Shown in pieces: positions 1 through 12,344 of a stretch of DNA of 64,000 bases. Positions within the stretch are counted from its first letter, which is position 1. Every line of letters begins with the position of its first letter. A program made the translations under genes and the position numbers. The stretch is from Flammulina velutipes (Eukaryota; Basidiomycota; Agaricomycetes; Agaricales; Physalacriaceae), in assembly GCA_011800155.1 (NCBI GenBank), contig CM022376.1, forward strand, positions 124,001-188,000, read 5' to 3'. The notes beneath the pieces were generated by a model. That model did not search any database. It saw only the letters and a list, made by a program, of their open reading frames with translations, and was not told the DNA's origin.

Positions 1-1541
1 CTATCGCAACCCCTGGTTGGATCGCGTAGATGGCAGCCAGGCAGCGCGGACAACAGTGCAGTGGCGGCTCCACAACTGCATACCTAGCGCAACCCCTGGT
101 TGGGTCGCGTAGGTATGCATTGGCCCGCGCAGCACAGCAATACACCAGAGAAACATAGCCACTCACTCATAGCTGCAAGAAGACGTGTGGTGCGGGTAAG
201 AACTTTGGCAGAGGACTGGAGAGAGAGATGTGTTAGGTAAGGGTGAGCAATCAACGGTCTTGCACGTGCTCTAAACAAGCGTGCACCTAAACTAAGTAAC
301 TGTGGCGGCAACATATAATAAGGAGGATGCTCTTATAATAGCAGTCGTTGGAGCTTCGGCTGCATCTAATCCAAGCGCTACACGGCCGACCTCGCCATCG
401 GCGAGGAGCCCGCCCTCCAAGGCGGGTGTGCAGCGTGTGGCGCGACCTTAGGTGTTTTGGAAAGGGTCTGTACGTGACGTTCTGGGAGCATTGGAAGGTT
501 CAATACAGGTAGCAGCGATATTATTCCAATGAACAGGGGTGGTAGATCTAGGCAACATGTAATGGCGATAACGAGCGAGGCCAGCATTCCAACGCCGCTG
601 CCTGGCACCTAATCTAGACGCTGGGAGCCCTTTCGCTGCTCTGTTCTGTCCGAAATCTCCCCATTACGGATATCGTGCAGCATATGAGCCTGCGCGTCAA
701 CTTGGTGAGGGTAGCAGAGGGTGCTACGGCGCCGTTGACGGTCAGGATTCTGGCTATAACAGACGAGCTGTGCTCAGCGGTGTGCAGCTGCGGGAAAAGG
801 GAGAGAGCGCACCTGTTTGTGCGTCTCTTTTCAGCCATCAGAAGCTCCCAGCGATGGGTTTGGCGGTACACCTCTTGGTAGGCAGATTGCCTAGCTCGTT
901 CAGCGGCCTGTTCATCTGCTGTCTTCTTCTTCAACTCCGTGTGTTGCCTTTGTGTTGGGAAAAGGGAGTGTAAGTAAGTAGAAAGCACTGCATATAATGA
1001 CCTAGGCCACGCACCGACGCTGATAATCCCGCGCACTGCTACGGCGCTCTTCGCGATGAGCGTCCTCGTACCGCCTCTCGCGTTCCAGGCCTATGCGTAC
1101 CCGCGGGTCTATATTTGGTCTTGCGCGAGCTCGCGTCTTAGTCCGGGGCATGACAGTAGCTCAGTCAGACGTTCGACGTGGTTAAAGGACAAGAGTAGCT
1201 GCTTCCATATCGGGAAGCTCACTCTGTATGGTGAGTTTCCCACCAGAAATCTATTAGCATGGCTTCTACAAAACGTGCAGCGCATTTTGCGCTGTGCCGT
1301 ACGACAGAATCAATGTAAATAGCATTCATAAAATTAATAGGACGCCAGATGAGATCACACAACTGATAGTTGAACACCTACAGACAATCACTATAATCTG
1401 TCTCATCAGTAATATGAACAACATGTATTCCTTTGAATCCTTTCCACATTTATGTTTGCACCTCTTCAACTCTCTAGATTCAAGCTTTTATTTATTCTAC
1501 TAATGCACGATAGGTATATTACAAACATCAAGAGCGAAGGT
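1..1541. other. Gene-poor stretch at the window edge
   Basis: I see no coding region here that I can support. The longest open frame is on the minus strand (614-1036). It has a charged, coil-like middle, but no recognisable motif and no partner exons. The notable content is a pair of related 29-bp sequences at 1-29 and 84-112, the second lying inside a strong palindrome. Low-complexity AT-rich sequence follows at about 1300-1540, just beyond the 3' end of the hAT transposase gene. Confidence 0.5.
78..120. repeat. Imperfect palindrome (hairpin) with a second half-copy at 1-29
   Basis: The arms TGCATACCTA and GTAGGTATGCA pair perfectly. Inside them GCGCAACC faces GGTTGGGTCGC around a CCT centre, so about 40 bp can fold into one long hairpin. 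The central 29 bp (84-112) recur with two differences at 1-29. The function is unknown; it could be a transposon end or a protein-binding palindrome. Confidence 0.6.
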
Positions 1542-4500
1542 TTATACAACTGCTACAAAGTCCTGCTCATCCAAGACAGCCCCGATCCTTTCAAGCTCAT
1601 CATTCACCTCGTCCTGCTCCAATAGTTTGGAAAACGGCGCCATGTCGACAACCATGACACCCTCTTCATTGAGCCGTGCGAAGTCAGTCGTATCCCCGCG
1701 TCATTTGCCCTTCATCATCTGCAGCTCTTCAAACTTGGCCGTCCCAAGCTGCGAGCGAAGGTGCGTCGCTGTCTCTCCACTGGAAGAAAACATTCGCTCG
1801 CAAGGGACTGCTGTCGCGTGCGAGGGCATGTAGTCGATTGCAATATGTGCGATTGTGGGGTAGGTATGCGAGTGTTTCTGTAGAGTGTTAGCACATTGAA
1901 CGGGAATGATTTAGACAACGTAACGCCCAATACTTGCAAAGGTCAGTGTCCTTGGTGACGTTCCGCGGGATGTGCTTGAGCCAAGACCGGAGCTCAGCGC
2001 TCCATCCACTGAATCCGGGACGCTGGTCTTTGATGAGTGCTGCGCGTTTCTTTGCGTAGAGTTCATCGGGGCCAAGATCGTCGTCACTATCTTTCTCGCT
2101 CTGCGCTCGAGACGATGGGCCAGGTGAGGAGGTTTGAGGAGGAGGGGAGACGAATCCTGCACGACCGTCATCATTGTCGTCGTCTTCTGAATCGCTGCCG
2201 CCGACATCGTCTTCATCGTCAGAGAGATCTTCGCCGCCGACTTGCTCTGCAGTAAGACGTATAGGCCAGTATTTAGCCATCTGTAATAGATAAATAGAAT
2301 GAAATTGGTAGGCAGCTGGCTACGCACCGTTGCCTCCACAAGCTTCTCTGACTCTATGTGCCAATTCTTTGTGTTGTGTTTGCCAGCAAGGATCTCCGCT
2401 CACTGCTCCTTCTCACCACCCCAATGCAGGAATATCCAATGTAGCTTGAAGAACGGATGGATAACTGTGATGTGTAAGTGATAGAGGTATGCGGAACGGC
2501 GGTCGACATACACATAGCGAGGATGTATGCATCCTTCTTGTCGAACTGGTCGTAGTATTTCCTAAACTTTGCGAGACCTGCTTCTAAAGCCTCATGGTAT
2601 GGCGCGAACCGCGCGTCCTTGAGTTTCTTCTCCCAAAGTGACAGGAGGGTTTCAAATGCCGGCAGGACTTGGTAGATCGTAGGAACATTGTTGGCTGAGA
2701 AGAGATGTTGAATACTGTTTGGATCCTAGAGCTGGTCGTCGTAAGGTGTTCAGATAGGACTGGAAACAGTAGACATACCTCTAGGATATCTTTGCAATCC
2801 TCTACACGTTGTCAGTCATCTTCGTTAAGCTTGAACGCACTCCATTTCAGCTTCTTGGTTGTCTTTCCGTAAGAGTGTATGACGGTGATGTCTCCAAAGC
2901 GTTCGTCTGCGGACACGATGAACTGGTTGATAGGCAAGGGACAAGTTGAGCTTTAGAAGGTAGACGTTTAAACCGGCGCACCTTTTTTAACTGTAAAGCA
3001 CGCTTCATCATCCCATGTGCGGTTCCCCAACGGGTATTTCCATGAAGGGTAATTGATAGTGGCCGTTTAAAGTCACATTCAGCTTGGAGCTGGTGAAAAT
3101 ATTCGATCCTTTGGCCGGATGCTTGGATCTTGACGGCGAGGGTGCGGATTGCAGCGATAACATCCAGAGAACCACCAAGGATACGGTTCCGCGGGTCCTT
3201 TGGGTCGTACTCCCAGATTGCAGTTGTTGTCTCCACGGCGGCAATAGACGTGACCTTGTCCATTACTGCAACGATACCGAGGTTGAGGATATGAGCCAAG
3301 CACCTTCAAAAGTTTAATCAATAAGTTTTAAAGAGAGGGGTGTGCGTACATTAGCTGACGTGCAGCGGCATCCCATCTTTGGAGCTTTAACGCCTCATGG
3401 AGCTTCTCGAGAGCCTCGCAGAGAGTGCCGTTGTTGGCAGCGTTGTCCAACGTTACATCACCAAGCTGCCGAAGGAGTAAGTAAATATATACAAACAAAC
3501 CACGGGTGAGCTGGCCTTTGAAATCTTTCTATCAACGTCGACAATGCCACCCCGTATACACAGGCTGAAGAAGAAGCGGCCAATGTTGAGGCCACTGTGC
3601 GTACCCTCGAGCGCCTTGAAACCAATAATTGCTGACTTAATACTCCAGACGGGCCGTTTCTTTTTTCGGAGGACAACAGCTGTCCACGACGCCGTCGCCC
3701 CAAGATAGCTCGTCTTTTGAGCCGCCTTTGTTGCCGACCACGTATCTCCCGTCATTGCTATCAGCCCAATGGCTGCCTATTATGGATGTTTGTCAAGGAG
3801 GATACTCAATGGTGCGTGGCTTTCTGCTTACCTTAATTGATTCCTTATCCGCCTCCAGCATGTCAACAAATTCGTTATGGATATACGTCGACACCTTGTG
3901 TGCTGTTGGGAGCTCAGAGGACCTTGTAGTCGGGCGCATAGCAACCAGAACATTTCGAAACTTCACGTTGTCAGCAGTGGCGAGCGACTAGGCTTCATGG
4001 TAAGCACAAGTTTAGTGCAGCAGTTGTAAAATATGACTTACTGCGTCAGTACAGCAGATATATTTTGAAACATGCTCCAGGACTGTCGCTACGTCAAATG
4101 CCTTTGGACGTGTCGACGCCACAATTCCTAGGTCCGCCAATGTTGGCTGTCTCTTTTTCCCTGTCGCCTCATCCTCCTCAGCCGCCGCGTCAGCTTGCAA
4201 CATTTTCAACACCAGAGGAGGCATCGCCTTCTCTCTGATGTCGACTTGGTTTGCCTCACAGCGGGTCTTGTACTCCGCCCAATGCTGCTTACAATGGTTG
4301 CGCAGTGTAGCGTTGGAGCCTGTGAGGAAGGCTTTCTTAAGGCCAAACTTCCTCACCAAGACCTTGTCTGCCCTATACAATGCGGTGAGTCTGACTGAGT
4401 GCTTCGTTGAAGAGATGTACTGACTTGCACGTATTACAGTAACGCCCCTTGGTTGGACGATCGGCATTGAAGCCCTTGAAGACGACATACTCCACGGGAT

Positions 4501-4928
4501 CAAACATGAGTTCAAGATCGTCGGCGCGCGTTCTTGTAGCAAACTTCTCGGGAATCTTGGAGTTGGGAAGGATCTTTAATCGGTGAGTGCTGAGTATTTC
4601 CTAAGTGACGTTGGCTTACCACAACCTCGTCGTCGCTATCCAGACCACCTTCATCGCCATCATCCTCATCGATCACCATTGGGCTCGTAGGATCATCAGA
4701 GCTGGCAACCGATGCAGCAACCGATGCTGCCGCCGACTTCGTCTTTTTTTTGGGAGGACGACGAGATGGTCCAGCAACATCCTCGTCTTCCTCAGACGGC
4801 GACTCGTAGACACACTTACCTTTGGCTGCTGTGCGCTTCTTTGCCGCCGTCGTCTTTGCAGGTTTTGCAGCCTTCTTTGGTGGAGATTTTGGTGCCGCTT
4901 TTGGTCTTGGTTTGGCAGGCTTCGCCAT
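1542..4928 (-). CDS. hAT-family DNA transposase, with a premature in-frame stop
   Basis: This is a cut-and-paste transposase of the hAT superfamily in several exons. The N-terminus (4928-4620) is Lys/Ala/Pro-rich, then acidic, as in nuclear transposases. The next exons give a BED-type zinc finger: CNTC is spliced to a helix with RNHCKQHW and a further Cys. Mid-protein exons (about 3300-2990) contain AHILNL and NTRWGTAHGMM, which are typical hAT core blocks. An acidic region (2280-2060) precedes the last exon, which has the C-terminal dimerisation block AVPCERMFSSSGET followed by EELQMMKGK. A TGA at 1701-1703 then interrupts the frame, although the same frame runs on for about 53 more codons to a TAA at 1542-1544. 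A TGG-to-TGA change would explain this. Whether the truncated protein works is unknown. I could not identify terminal repeats. Superfamily assignment is firm; exon edges are approximate. Confidence 0.78.
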
Positions 4929-5068
4929 GGGCGTAGGGTAAAGAGAAATGGAACATGTTCAACATGTTTTTATAGGGCAATCTTTGGTGTTGGGTTGTAT
5001 TAGTTTTCGTAGACTCTACAATCTAGATTAGATTTCGTGCGGCCTTAACTGGTTGTAACCGGCATAAA

Positions 5069-5695
5069 ACCAGATCTCCGAGTCTCGAGAATCGGACCGT
5101 TCAGACGCCCCCCTCGAGACTGTCTCGAGACTCGGATACCCCAAGATCTGGAGACTTCAGTCTCACAGTAGCCAGTAGATAGTATTGAATATACAAATGA
5201 TATTGATTCCTCGCTATATAACTACTGTATGGGGTACAACTCGAGACTCTAACCAAAAACTATCTACAATCCACTATCTCGAGACAATCTCGAGACAATC
5301 TCGAGACAATGCTCGAGACAATGCTCGAGACAATGCTCGGGTCAATGCTCGAGACAATGCTCGGGTCAATGCTCGAGCTAGTTCTCCATCAACTACTCGA
5401 GACAAACCCCGAGACCGTCCTGCGTTGTCTCGGGACAAAGCACCACCATGCGCCACACAGACCGCCACTACGTACTTACCTCAACCCACGTCAACGCTCC
5501 CTTTTCGTTAGCTATGTACCGTAAAATTATCCCTATTCATTTGGTTACCTTAGCGCTAAGATCTTGTTGAGGGAGGCATAATAAAAAAAGGGAGTGGCTA
5601 CCACGAAGGTAAGAGGAAAGAGGCAAAGGCCGGCACATGACTCCGTGTCGACTGCTTTGTGGCCGCAAATGTTGTACTCACCGGCACATTCAGCT
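5069..5695 (+). repeat. Left long terminal inverted repeat with a 12-bp tandem array
   Basis: This arm matches the reverse complement of 19898-20564, with small indels. From 5279 to 5396 it consists of roughly nine units of a 12-bp motif alternating between GCTCGAGACAAT and GCTCGGGTCAAT. Further CTCGAGAC copies lie at 5083-5130. The repeated palindrome CTCGAG is a plausible transposase-binding site. Open frames across the array (repeating SRAL/TRAL) are artefacts of the repeat. Confidence 0.85.
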
Positions 5696-5762
5696 GCCTT
5701 TGTTCAATAATCAATGCACACGCCACTGGTATCTAATCTAAGTAAATTTGAATATTATATTA

Positions 5763-8700
5763 TTACATTGCTTTATACCGGTGCTCTGCCTCTTCCAAGA
5801 GCTTCTTGCGCTTCTCCCAAAAAAGTGCTTCCACAGTATTTGGTTTCCCATTCCGCCGTACTGCTTCGTAAATGTCCATAGCATCCGTTTTGGCCAGCTT
5901 GGCTCTCAAAAGCAAGTCAGTCCTTCGAGCGAGCTCCTTGAAGAAACCAGCAGTCTTCCGCGCCTTTGCTCGGAATCCTCGTTCTGCTCGTTCATAAGTA
6001 CCTTTTGATAGCGATAGCCAGACTTCTTGGTAACGCTCAAAGCTGCGCAACGTCCTCAGCATCTCAACAATCTTCATCTCCCATTGTTCTCTCCAGCGTT
6101 CCATTTCCGCCTCATCCCGGAAAAACTGAACACGATTGGCTAATAAGGTGTTAGATGTGGCGCAAAGATGAGAGACACAGTTACTTACAATCATCCATCC
6201 ACTTGGCGTCATCCTTTGGCAGACCAGGTATTTCTGACCAGATGCATCCGTTTGAAGATTCTTTTGTCTCTTTATCCCGCTTACGCTTCTTGCCTGGCGA
6301 TGGTCCGGGCTTCTTACCTGTAGGATTAATTAGCACTCGTGATATCCTGTATTAAAGTACACATACCTTCCCGAAATTGCATCTGAGTCCCAATCTCCGC
6401 TCGCTGATGAGTATTAGATGGTGTACCGATCCCGCTATGCCCTCCTTGGTGTGTCGTTGAAAACAGTGCTGCCTCGGTCACCTTCGAATCTCCAACTTGG
6501 CGTGTTCCAGCAACATTCTTCCGCAAGGTATCCTCACGTCCTAGAGACTTCCACCAGTTGCTTTTACCGGGAGTGATTGATTCCTGAATCCGTCGATTGG
6601 TATTGTAGTCCTTCAATGTCTTGTCAAGCGAATGAGACATGGTCTGAAGCTGTTTTTGAGCGCGAGTCCTAGCTTTGGTTCCCTTGAGCTGCTTTTTCTT
6701 CCGTTGAGGAACTACACTGTATGCCGAACTAATCCTCCGTAGGTCAAGGTACGCCACATTGATCGCTCCCTGGCGAAGGTCATACTCCAACTGCAAGAGT
6801 GCCGGCGAGATACCCAAGCGCGAGCGTTCTTTCTGCGACCAAGCAGACGGCATGAAGAGTCTCTCGTCCTCCGGTTCTCCCACCATCTGCGGTAATGCGT
6901 CCAACGTCTGCGGTAAGACCTGCTTTTGTAGACGACGGAAATCAGTCAGTTGTTCACGCAAACGCTTGCGCTCAGCATGGAGACTTTTCTTTTCGGGCAT
7001 GCCTTCCCCGTTCGTCTCACGAGTTGCCCGCGCAGCTAGGGCTCGTCTGCATGCTCTCGCATAAGTCCCAAAAAAGCTGACAAGATAACTCAGGGCTTAC
7101 TGATCATGCTCGATACATATTCCAAGGTGAATGAATTTTCCTTCGTCGTCGGTAAACTTCTGAGCTTCGTGAGCTTTTCGTGCGACTGCAGACTTCGTAA
7201 GCAGGTTTTCTAACACCTCCTTCGCAGAGGGCACTACACATAATATATTAGTGCCTTTGACAATGGATAGAAGCTTGTAAACTTACGTGCAGCACTGCTC
7301 ATCCGATACCGACTCTCGCCGGCTGTGTTTGGCTTCGAATGTGGCCATCTCTTCCGCCATCCTGCAGTTTCCTCAGAGTACATTTCCGAAACTGCCACAT
7401 AATCGTCCAATTTAGCGAGATAAAGGTTGTAAGCCTCGTCGATGTCCTTGGCTAATTGCTCAGCTGTCGATGAGAGTTAGATAGGGAAATACGGTTCGAA
7501 GCTACGTACCAAGGCCACGCATTTTCTTGAAATTCCAGTCAGAATGATGTGTGTTGATCACTTCCTGCCGGTAGCCATTGTTCATCTGCGTTGTCTGGGG
7601 CCCAATGAGATTTGCCTCCGCCCAGTAATATTCTGCAGTCTCGCCGTGGAAGTGACCTGCGCAAGGAGTGTAGGAATACCCCCAGCAATATACACATCGA
7701 TCGGCGTGCCCCATAACATGACACTCGGGAACAATCTTGCCCGCCCGTTCCAGAAATGGTAGTAGGACCGTTAGTTCCTCCTTGGTGATGATACCGCTCT
7801 TTTGCATTGTCTTGAAGCGATCTAAGAGATGAATGTCGTATGCGCACATAATGTCGTAGGAGAACATGGCATAGAGGGCGCATAAACCTTTGTGATCTCC
7901 CCTCTTGCGGAGATCGATCAAACGTCGCAATACCATGAGCAAAGCATAGTCTGCATTCGGGAATCTAAAAGCTTGTCAGATAATGAGGGTACGATCCCAA
8001 GGTCTTACTTACTGTTCCCCGAACGGCAAATCCACGGAGGACAGGACAAGCACATGGCTACATTGGCAGTTCACTACTCCAGTAACTCTGAGGTTCTTGA
8101 ACTTCTTTCGATTCTGGTTATTGACAACCTTCAGATAGTCGCAGGTGGATTTCTACAATTAAATCAGACATTGGACGATGCACGACACATTGATAGAGTC
8201 ACTCACCGTCTGCGGGTTCGGTGAAGTCTTCAAGTAGTCGTTGTATTCGGAATCCAGAGGAAAGTAGGCGGAAGCACCCATCATAGAGATATCGTTAGGG
8301 TTCGTGTTTTTGGATGTCAGGTTCATGTGGTGGTTTCCGTCAAGAGTAACTTGTAATTGATTCAAATGTCTGCGTGGGATGATGAGCGAATGAAAGTTGT
8401 ATCAGCCAGACACGAACCTCATCTCTGGCCGGGTTACCACAATGCCCAGATCATTGAAACCTGGTTCAGGACACGCCGGACACCATAGGATCACGTTGTC
8501 TACTGGTCGATGAACAAGTACTTCACCGATTCCATGCGCCTGCCCGGAGATAATCTTTCCCCTCAACACTCTCCAGATACGCATAGCATCAGTAAATCTT
8601 TCAATTGTATCCTAAAATCCAGTCAGCATTGATCACACAACCATCCTGTTCCACTTACCCCCATATCTCCCGGGAACATGCCATCCGTTTTGCGGGTGAT

Positions 8701-9570
8701 AGTTGACATATAGTCATGAGCGTTCAACTTCCCCTCCATCTGTAGCAAATGAAACTCCTTCATCATTTCCAGAGTAAACGCGCTGACAGGCGCCTTCGCC
8801 GTCGCAGGGAACAATCCCGTCTGCATTAGTTGGCGAAGAATACCTTCGTTTGTCTGTGAACAGTTCGTCGTCTGCTCCCGGCACTGGCAAAACAAAGCGC
8901 GAGTTCGATGGATACCGTTCGAGTGGGTGATGGTGAATTTGACGGGCATTCGAGCCTTAGGGCATGGGTTACCGTGGTGGCCCAACTTGATGGAAAAGTC
9001 GGGCAAGACTTCGCTAAGATCGTGCTTGCGCATGTGTCCGAGGGTTGAATCGCCATGCATAGCCCAATGCAGAAAGTGTTGTCCTTCATGATTCGCAATG
9101 AAGCAGTGAGCGCAGGATGGTTTGTATTGCGCGCAGTCGAAGCACATCCACTCGGCGAGCCTGCCCTCCTTCGAATTACAATGGCTGCATTTCCGTCCAA
9201 AGCCGTTGTTCCAGTGTCGATCCATCAGCTCCTCCAGTAGCAATGTTTCCACTCCCTTGAAATCACCCAGTCGATCCAGGCGCTGCACAAGGTATGCTCA
9301 GTGGGTTCATCGTTTGTACGGCTGGCAACTTACCTTGGGTTTGTCGGGAATGGGGTTGGTTTGAGTAGTCGAAGCTGTCTGTGGGGGGGATGGTGTAGCG
9401 CCTGTTGTTGAAAATCCATCGAGGGATCCTGGAGTAGTATCCGTGGGGGCGAGATTATCTGTCGCATGGGATAATTCTTCTGGTGGCGCACTCGCAGCGC
9501 TCCATGCCGTTGTTGTCGAGTTGGCTGCATTTTCAGAGCGAAGTTTGTCTTTCTTAGTTTTTTTAGCCAT
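5763..9570 (-). CDS. KDZ-family transposase with N-terminal CxC2 cysteine cluster
   Basis: This is the transposase of the 15.5-kb element, read in about nine exons. The N-terminus is a Ser/Thr/Pro-rich tail. Next comes a CxC2-type cysteine cluster (9288-8690): CSHC, CFDC, CAHC, then CQCREQ with a further Cys. A second cysteine pair follows (CPAC, about 8480). The KDZ catalytic core shows LDGNHHMNL (about 8330), SYDIMCAYD (about 7860), HVMGH, and the block HGETAEYYWAEAN (about 7640), consistent with the acidic catalytic residues of this family. The C-terminal part is helical and basic (LPSAW/ERSRLGIS-type block near 6830). No stop or frameshift was noticed in the blocks I translated, so it may be active. 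The ATG at 9568-9570 starts a clean reading frame. The gene reads toward the left terminal repeat, ending 68 bp from it. The inner repeat at 9831-9932 lies upstream. Confidence 0.88.
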
Positions 9571-9830
9571 GGCGAGGGGGAGTGGACACTAATAGATGAA
9601 TAGAAGGCATACTGTGCTAATGTAGTATATAAAAAAGTCTGTGCTGTGGCCCGCAGAACAAAAACGATGCCATGACGATAGGGCCCGTGCAGAATCATTC
9701 CAACAAAAAGATATCAAGGGAATCCTGGAAAAGTGTTAGCTTGTACTGCACAGGAGCATCGATAGAGCTGCCTACCAATACGTGCCATGAAGGAAATGGA
9801 CAAGTCGAGAGGTCACGTGCACAGCGCCCT

Positions 9831-9932
9831 CAGCCTGACTAAGTAGGCCCAAATGTTGTAAATCCGACGTGGTCGGAACAACATTTTGCGGTACTTACCC
9901 AAGCGGGCAAGATTTGCCCACGCTTTCCCTCT
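9831..9932 (+). promoter_or_regulatory. Inner inverted repeat, left copy (nested palindromes)
   Basis: These 102 bp match the reverse complement of 15928-16029 with a single mismatch. They contain two compound hairpins. One is AAATGTTGT...ACAACATTT enclosing CCGAC-GTG-GTCGG (9851-9886). The other is GGGCAA-GAT-TTGCCC (about 9904-9919). A CACGTG hexamer lies just outside in both copies. This copy is about 260 bp upstream of the transposase start. The sequence similarity stops sharply at both edges, which suggests selection on a binding or promoter module rather than ordinary duplication. Alternatively, the two are the termini of a 6.2-kb nested element, but I found no matching target duplication. 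Confidence 0.75.
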
Positions 9933-10196
9933 CTGCCTGCAACTACCGCGTCGGACTACTTCACTGGTGAGTGCACTCAGTTTTCTTCCACACTTCTCTG
10001 AAAAATTTACAGTACAGCCATGAAATAACGAAACCGCCTGATTGGACGCCACATCACTTCGATTGACGCGACCTACGCCTCATCGACATTCCTCGCGTCG
10101 CTTCAGCCGATTCTATCTGGGTAGCTAGGAGGAAATCAAGGTCGCACATGTGGGTAGAAGACATTGATTACAAGGGATAATAATCGACCGTAATTA

Positions 10197-11094
10197 CTAG
10201 CGTCCGCCAAAAATTCCAGCCGTCGTCAGTTTCGCTTCAAACGAGTCTAAGAACATCGGAATTGGCATTGAGAAGGGCAACGAATCGTGCAGCTCTCTTA
10301 TGCGGTTGTTGGCTTTCCGACAGTCCCTAAAGTTGACATTGGTTGAGTGGCAGATGAGAAATGCGCCATATACGTAGAAGGGAGTGTCATCCTTCAGCGG
10401 AACAAACAAGGCGAGGGATGGAAGATATACTTTCATCCGGCGGTCCAACTGTGGTAAGGATGTCGGTACAACACATCTCTCGCGCAGCTTGATGACGAAC
10501 TCCTGAGGCGCCGAATGCTCGTTCTAGAGGGTGTATGGGTCGACGTCGGGTGGGTAACGAGCATCACATACCGTATAAACTAGCATGACTGTCTCATCGT
10601 GGACTGTGGATGTCGATGGGCTATTTTTGGGACGCCTGGCCTCAGTACCTAGTGAATAGTGAGATAAATCATATCAATGGAATTGTCTGTACTTACCAGT
10701 ATCCGTCGCAGAAAAGGTGACATGCCTCGCTTCTTGGGCCCTTCGCCGCTCACCGATACGGTGATTGGTGGAGTCCCAGATACGACGCTGATTTAAAAGC
10801 GCGGTTTTCTTACTCTCAGGCATCTTCACAACGACGTTGACCTGACACCGTCGACACTGTATGAAGACTGGTAAGAATTGGTCTAATGTATTCAGTCCAA
10901 CGTACTGTAATAGTAGTATCTCCCAAGCGGCTATCGTCCAGGGTCCCATGAAGTGTTCTGATATTCAATTGGTGTTGAAGTCGTTGACATGGTTGTAGTG
11001 CCTTGTTCGTATCCAACTCTCTCTGCCATTGAGGGCGAGCTAGTTCCTTGGCAAACTGAGCTCGGACGTCGGTGGTGACACGCTCATCAGCCAT
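10197..11094 (-). CDS. Unrecognised cysteine-containing protein of the KDZ element
   Basis: Four exons splice cleanly on the minus strand to about 255 residues, starting at the ATG at 11092-11094 and ending with a TAG at 10197-10199. The introns are 48-49 bp and start GTACGT, GTAAGT and GTATGT. The N-terminal third is polar and helical. After the first intron the sequence CRRCQVNVVVKM suggests a metal-binding Cys pair, but no second CxxC pair is evident. A basic stretch (IGERRRAQEAR) follows. The last exon is more hydrophobic and ends in TTAGIFGGR. I recognise no family. It sits inside the inner repeat pair, upstream of and in the same direction as the transposase, so it is probably an accessory protein of the element. 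Confidence 0.65.
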
Positions 11095-11624
11095 GGTAGT
11101 ACGAGTTCACGCTCGTGGGGACAGACAAGTAAGTTTATATATATATATCGCTCAAAGGGCACAATGTTGTAGGCACGTATATACAATTAAGACACAACGT
11201 CAGGATCTGCCGGATCAATGCGTTCTCCCAGCGCTTCTTTGCTTTCTTGATCAATGATATCTGCTAAAATATGGTCGATGAATAGTCAATTCATCAATGC
11301 GACAACGCACATTGTGATTCCGTCAAGGCTGCCTTGGACAGAGACCAGACATTCTCCGCGGACTCTCCGTGTGTATGCACAGGAAAGTACCTACAGGCAA
11401 ATCAGTAACATATTTTCAACGCTGTGAATGGACGTACTGGTGGACGTACTGGTACATGCAGCAAGAGACGTGAGAATACTTGATGGATGTGTAACTGGTT
11501 GACATTGTTGGGGCGTTGGAATGAAGCCGCTACGTCGTTCAAATAGTACGAGAACACAATAGACACGGGCCAAGCTACTGAGTTCGGCACAAAAACAAAA
11601 GCATTCGGTCTATATTCGGCGGAA

Positions 11625-12177
11625 ATGATACCTCGTCACACTATGTCCAGCTTTCTATTGTCTAGTAGTACAATAGCCGCCGCCAGGGATGGAGTAGCGG
11701 ACCATCTCCACCTGAGGATGCGCATCCATCACTCACGCCTGCTGCAGGATCCTTTCCAGCAGAAGATCACCAAGCATTTTCATCAACTCGCACCCAAACG
11801 ACCCAAGTTGACGAGGGGTAATAGGACCGTAACTTTAGTATTCTATCGCGCTGTGAGTAATCAAAATACATTACTTATTCGTACTCTCACGCGATCCGTA
11901 GCAACATCGAAAGGTCTTCGTCGTACTGCGTGATGTGATGGCCCGCATTCGCTTATCAGACCATGCCATGGTCTTGTCAGCCGCCGGGGTGGGTCAAAGA
12001 CCACAGTTTCGCATCTTGAATATTTCAGGGAGCTCGTGTTGGTGGTCCAGTATCGGATGGCGTACCTTCTTCGACGTGCCTGACGACCCCAACCGTCCCG
12101 TCTTCTTTCATGCAACCAATGAGCCATTACCGCCAACGTGGATGGATGACGTTGAAGTTCATCTGAGCGTACTCTAG
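11625..12177 (+). CDS. Small unrecognised protein of the KDZ element
   Basis: Two exons join in phase across a 48-bp intron (GTGAGT...CGTAG, ending at 11901). They give about 168 residues if the ATG at 11625 is used, or fewer from the ATG at 11720. The second half includes VFVVLRDVMARIR and SSCWWSSIGWRTFFDVPDD, and ends in DDVEVHLSVL. No motif tells me a function. The 5' end is uncertain and an upstream exon is possible. The gene lies head-to-head with the cysteine-containing gene and directly upstream of the acidic-repeat gene. Confidence 0.5.
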
Positions 12178-12344
12178 AGTACTGTAGTATAGTCACCATG
12201 TACCGTCTGCAATTATGCGTCCTCCCCATCCTTTTGTTTTATTGTTCTATCGTTTGGGTCCCTTTCCGCAATGGTCTTCGCGCGATATATTGTTTGAGAG
12301 GATTTAAAAAGACTGAAGACACCTCTCAACATTCTATCCTCCTC

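Noticed and set aside
5279..5396. CRISPR-like array
   Set aside because: The units are contiguous 12-bp repeats with no unique spacers, in a eukaryotic transposon end.
5185..5524. Open frames with repeating SRAL/TRAL or METMLGS peptides in the left terminal repeat (mirrored at 20003-20448)
   Set aside because: They are translations of the 12-bp tandem array; all frames are open because 12 is a multiple of three, and there is no start context or partner exon.
11861..12229. Arg-rich minus-strand open frame
   Set aside because: It lies opposite the plus-strand two-exon gene, which has a proper in-phase intron and more ordinary composition.
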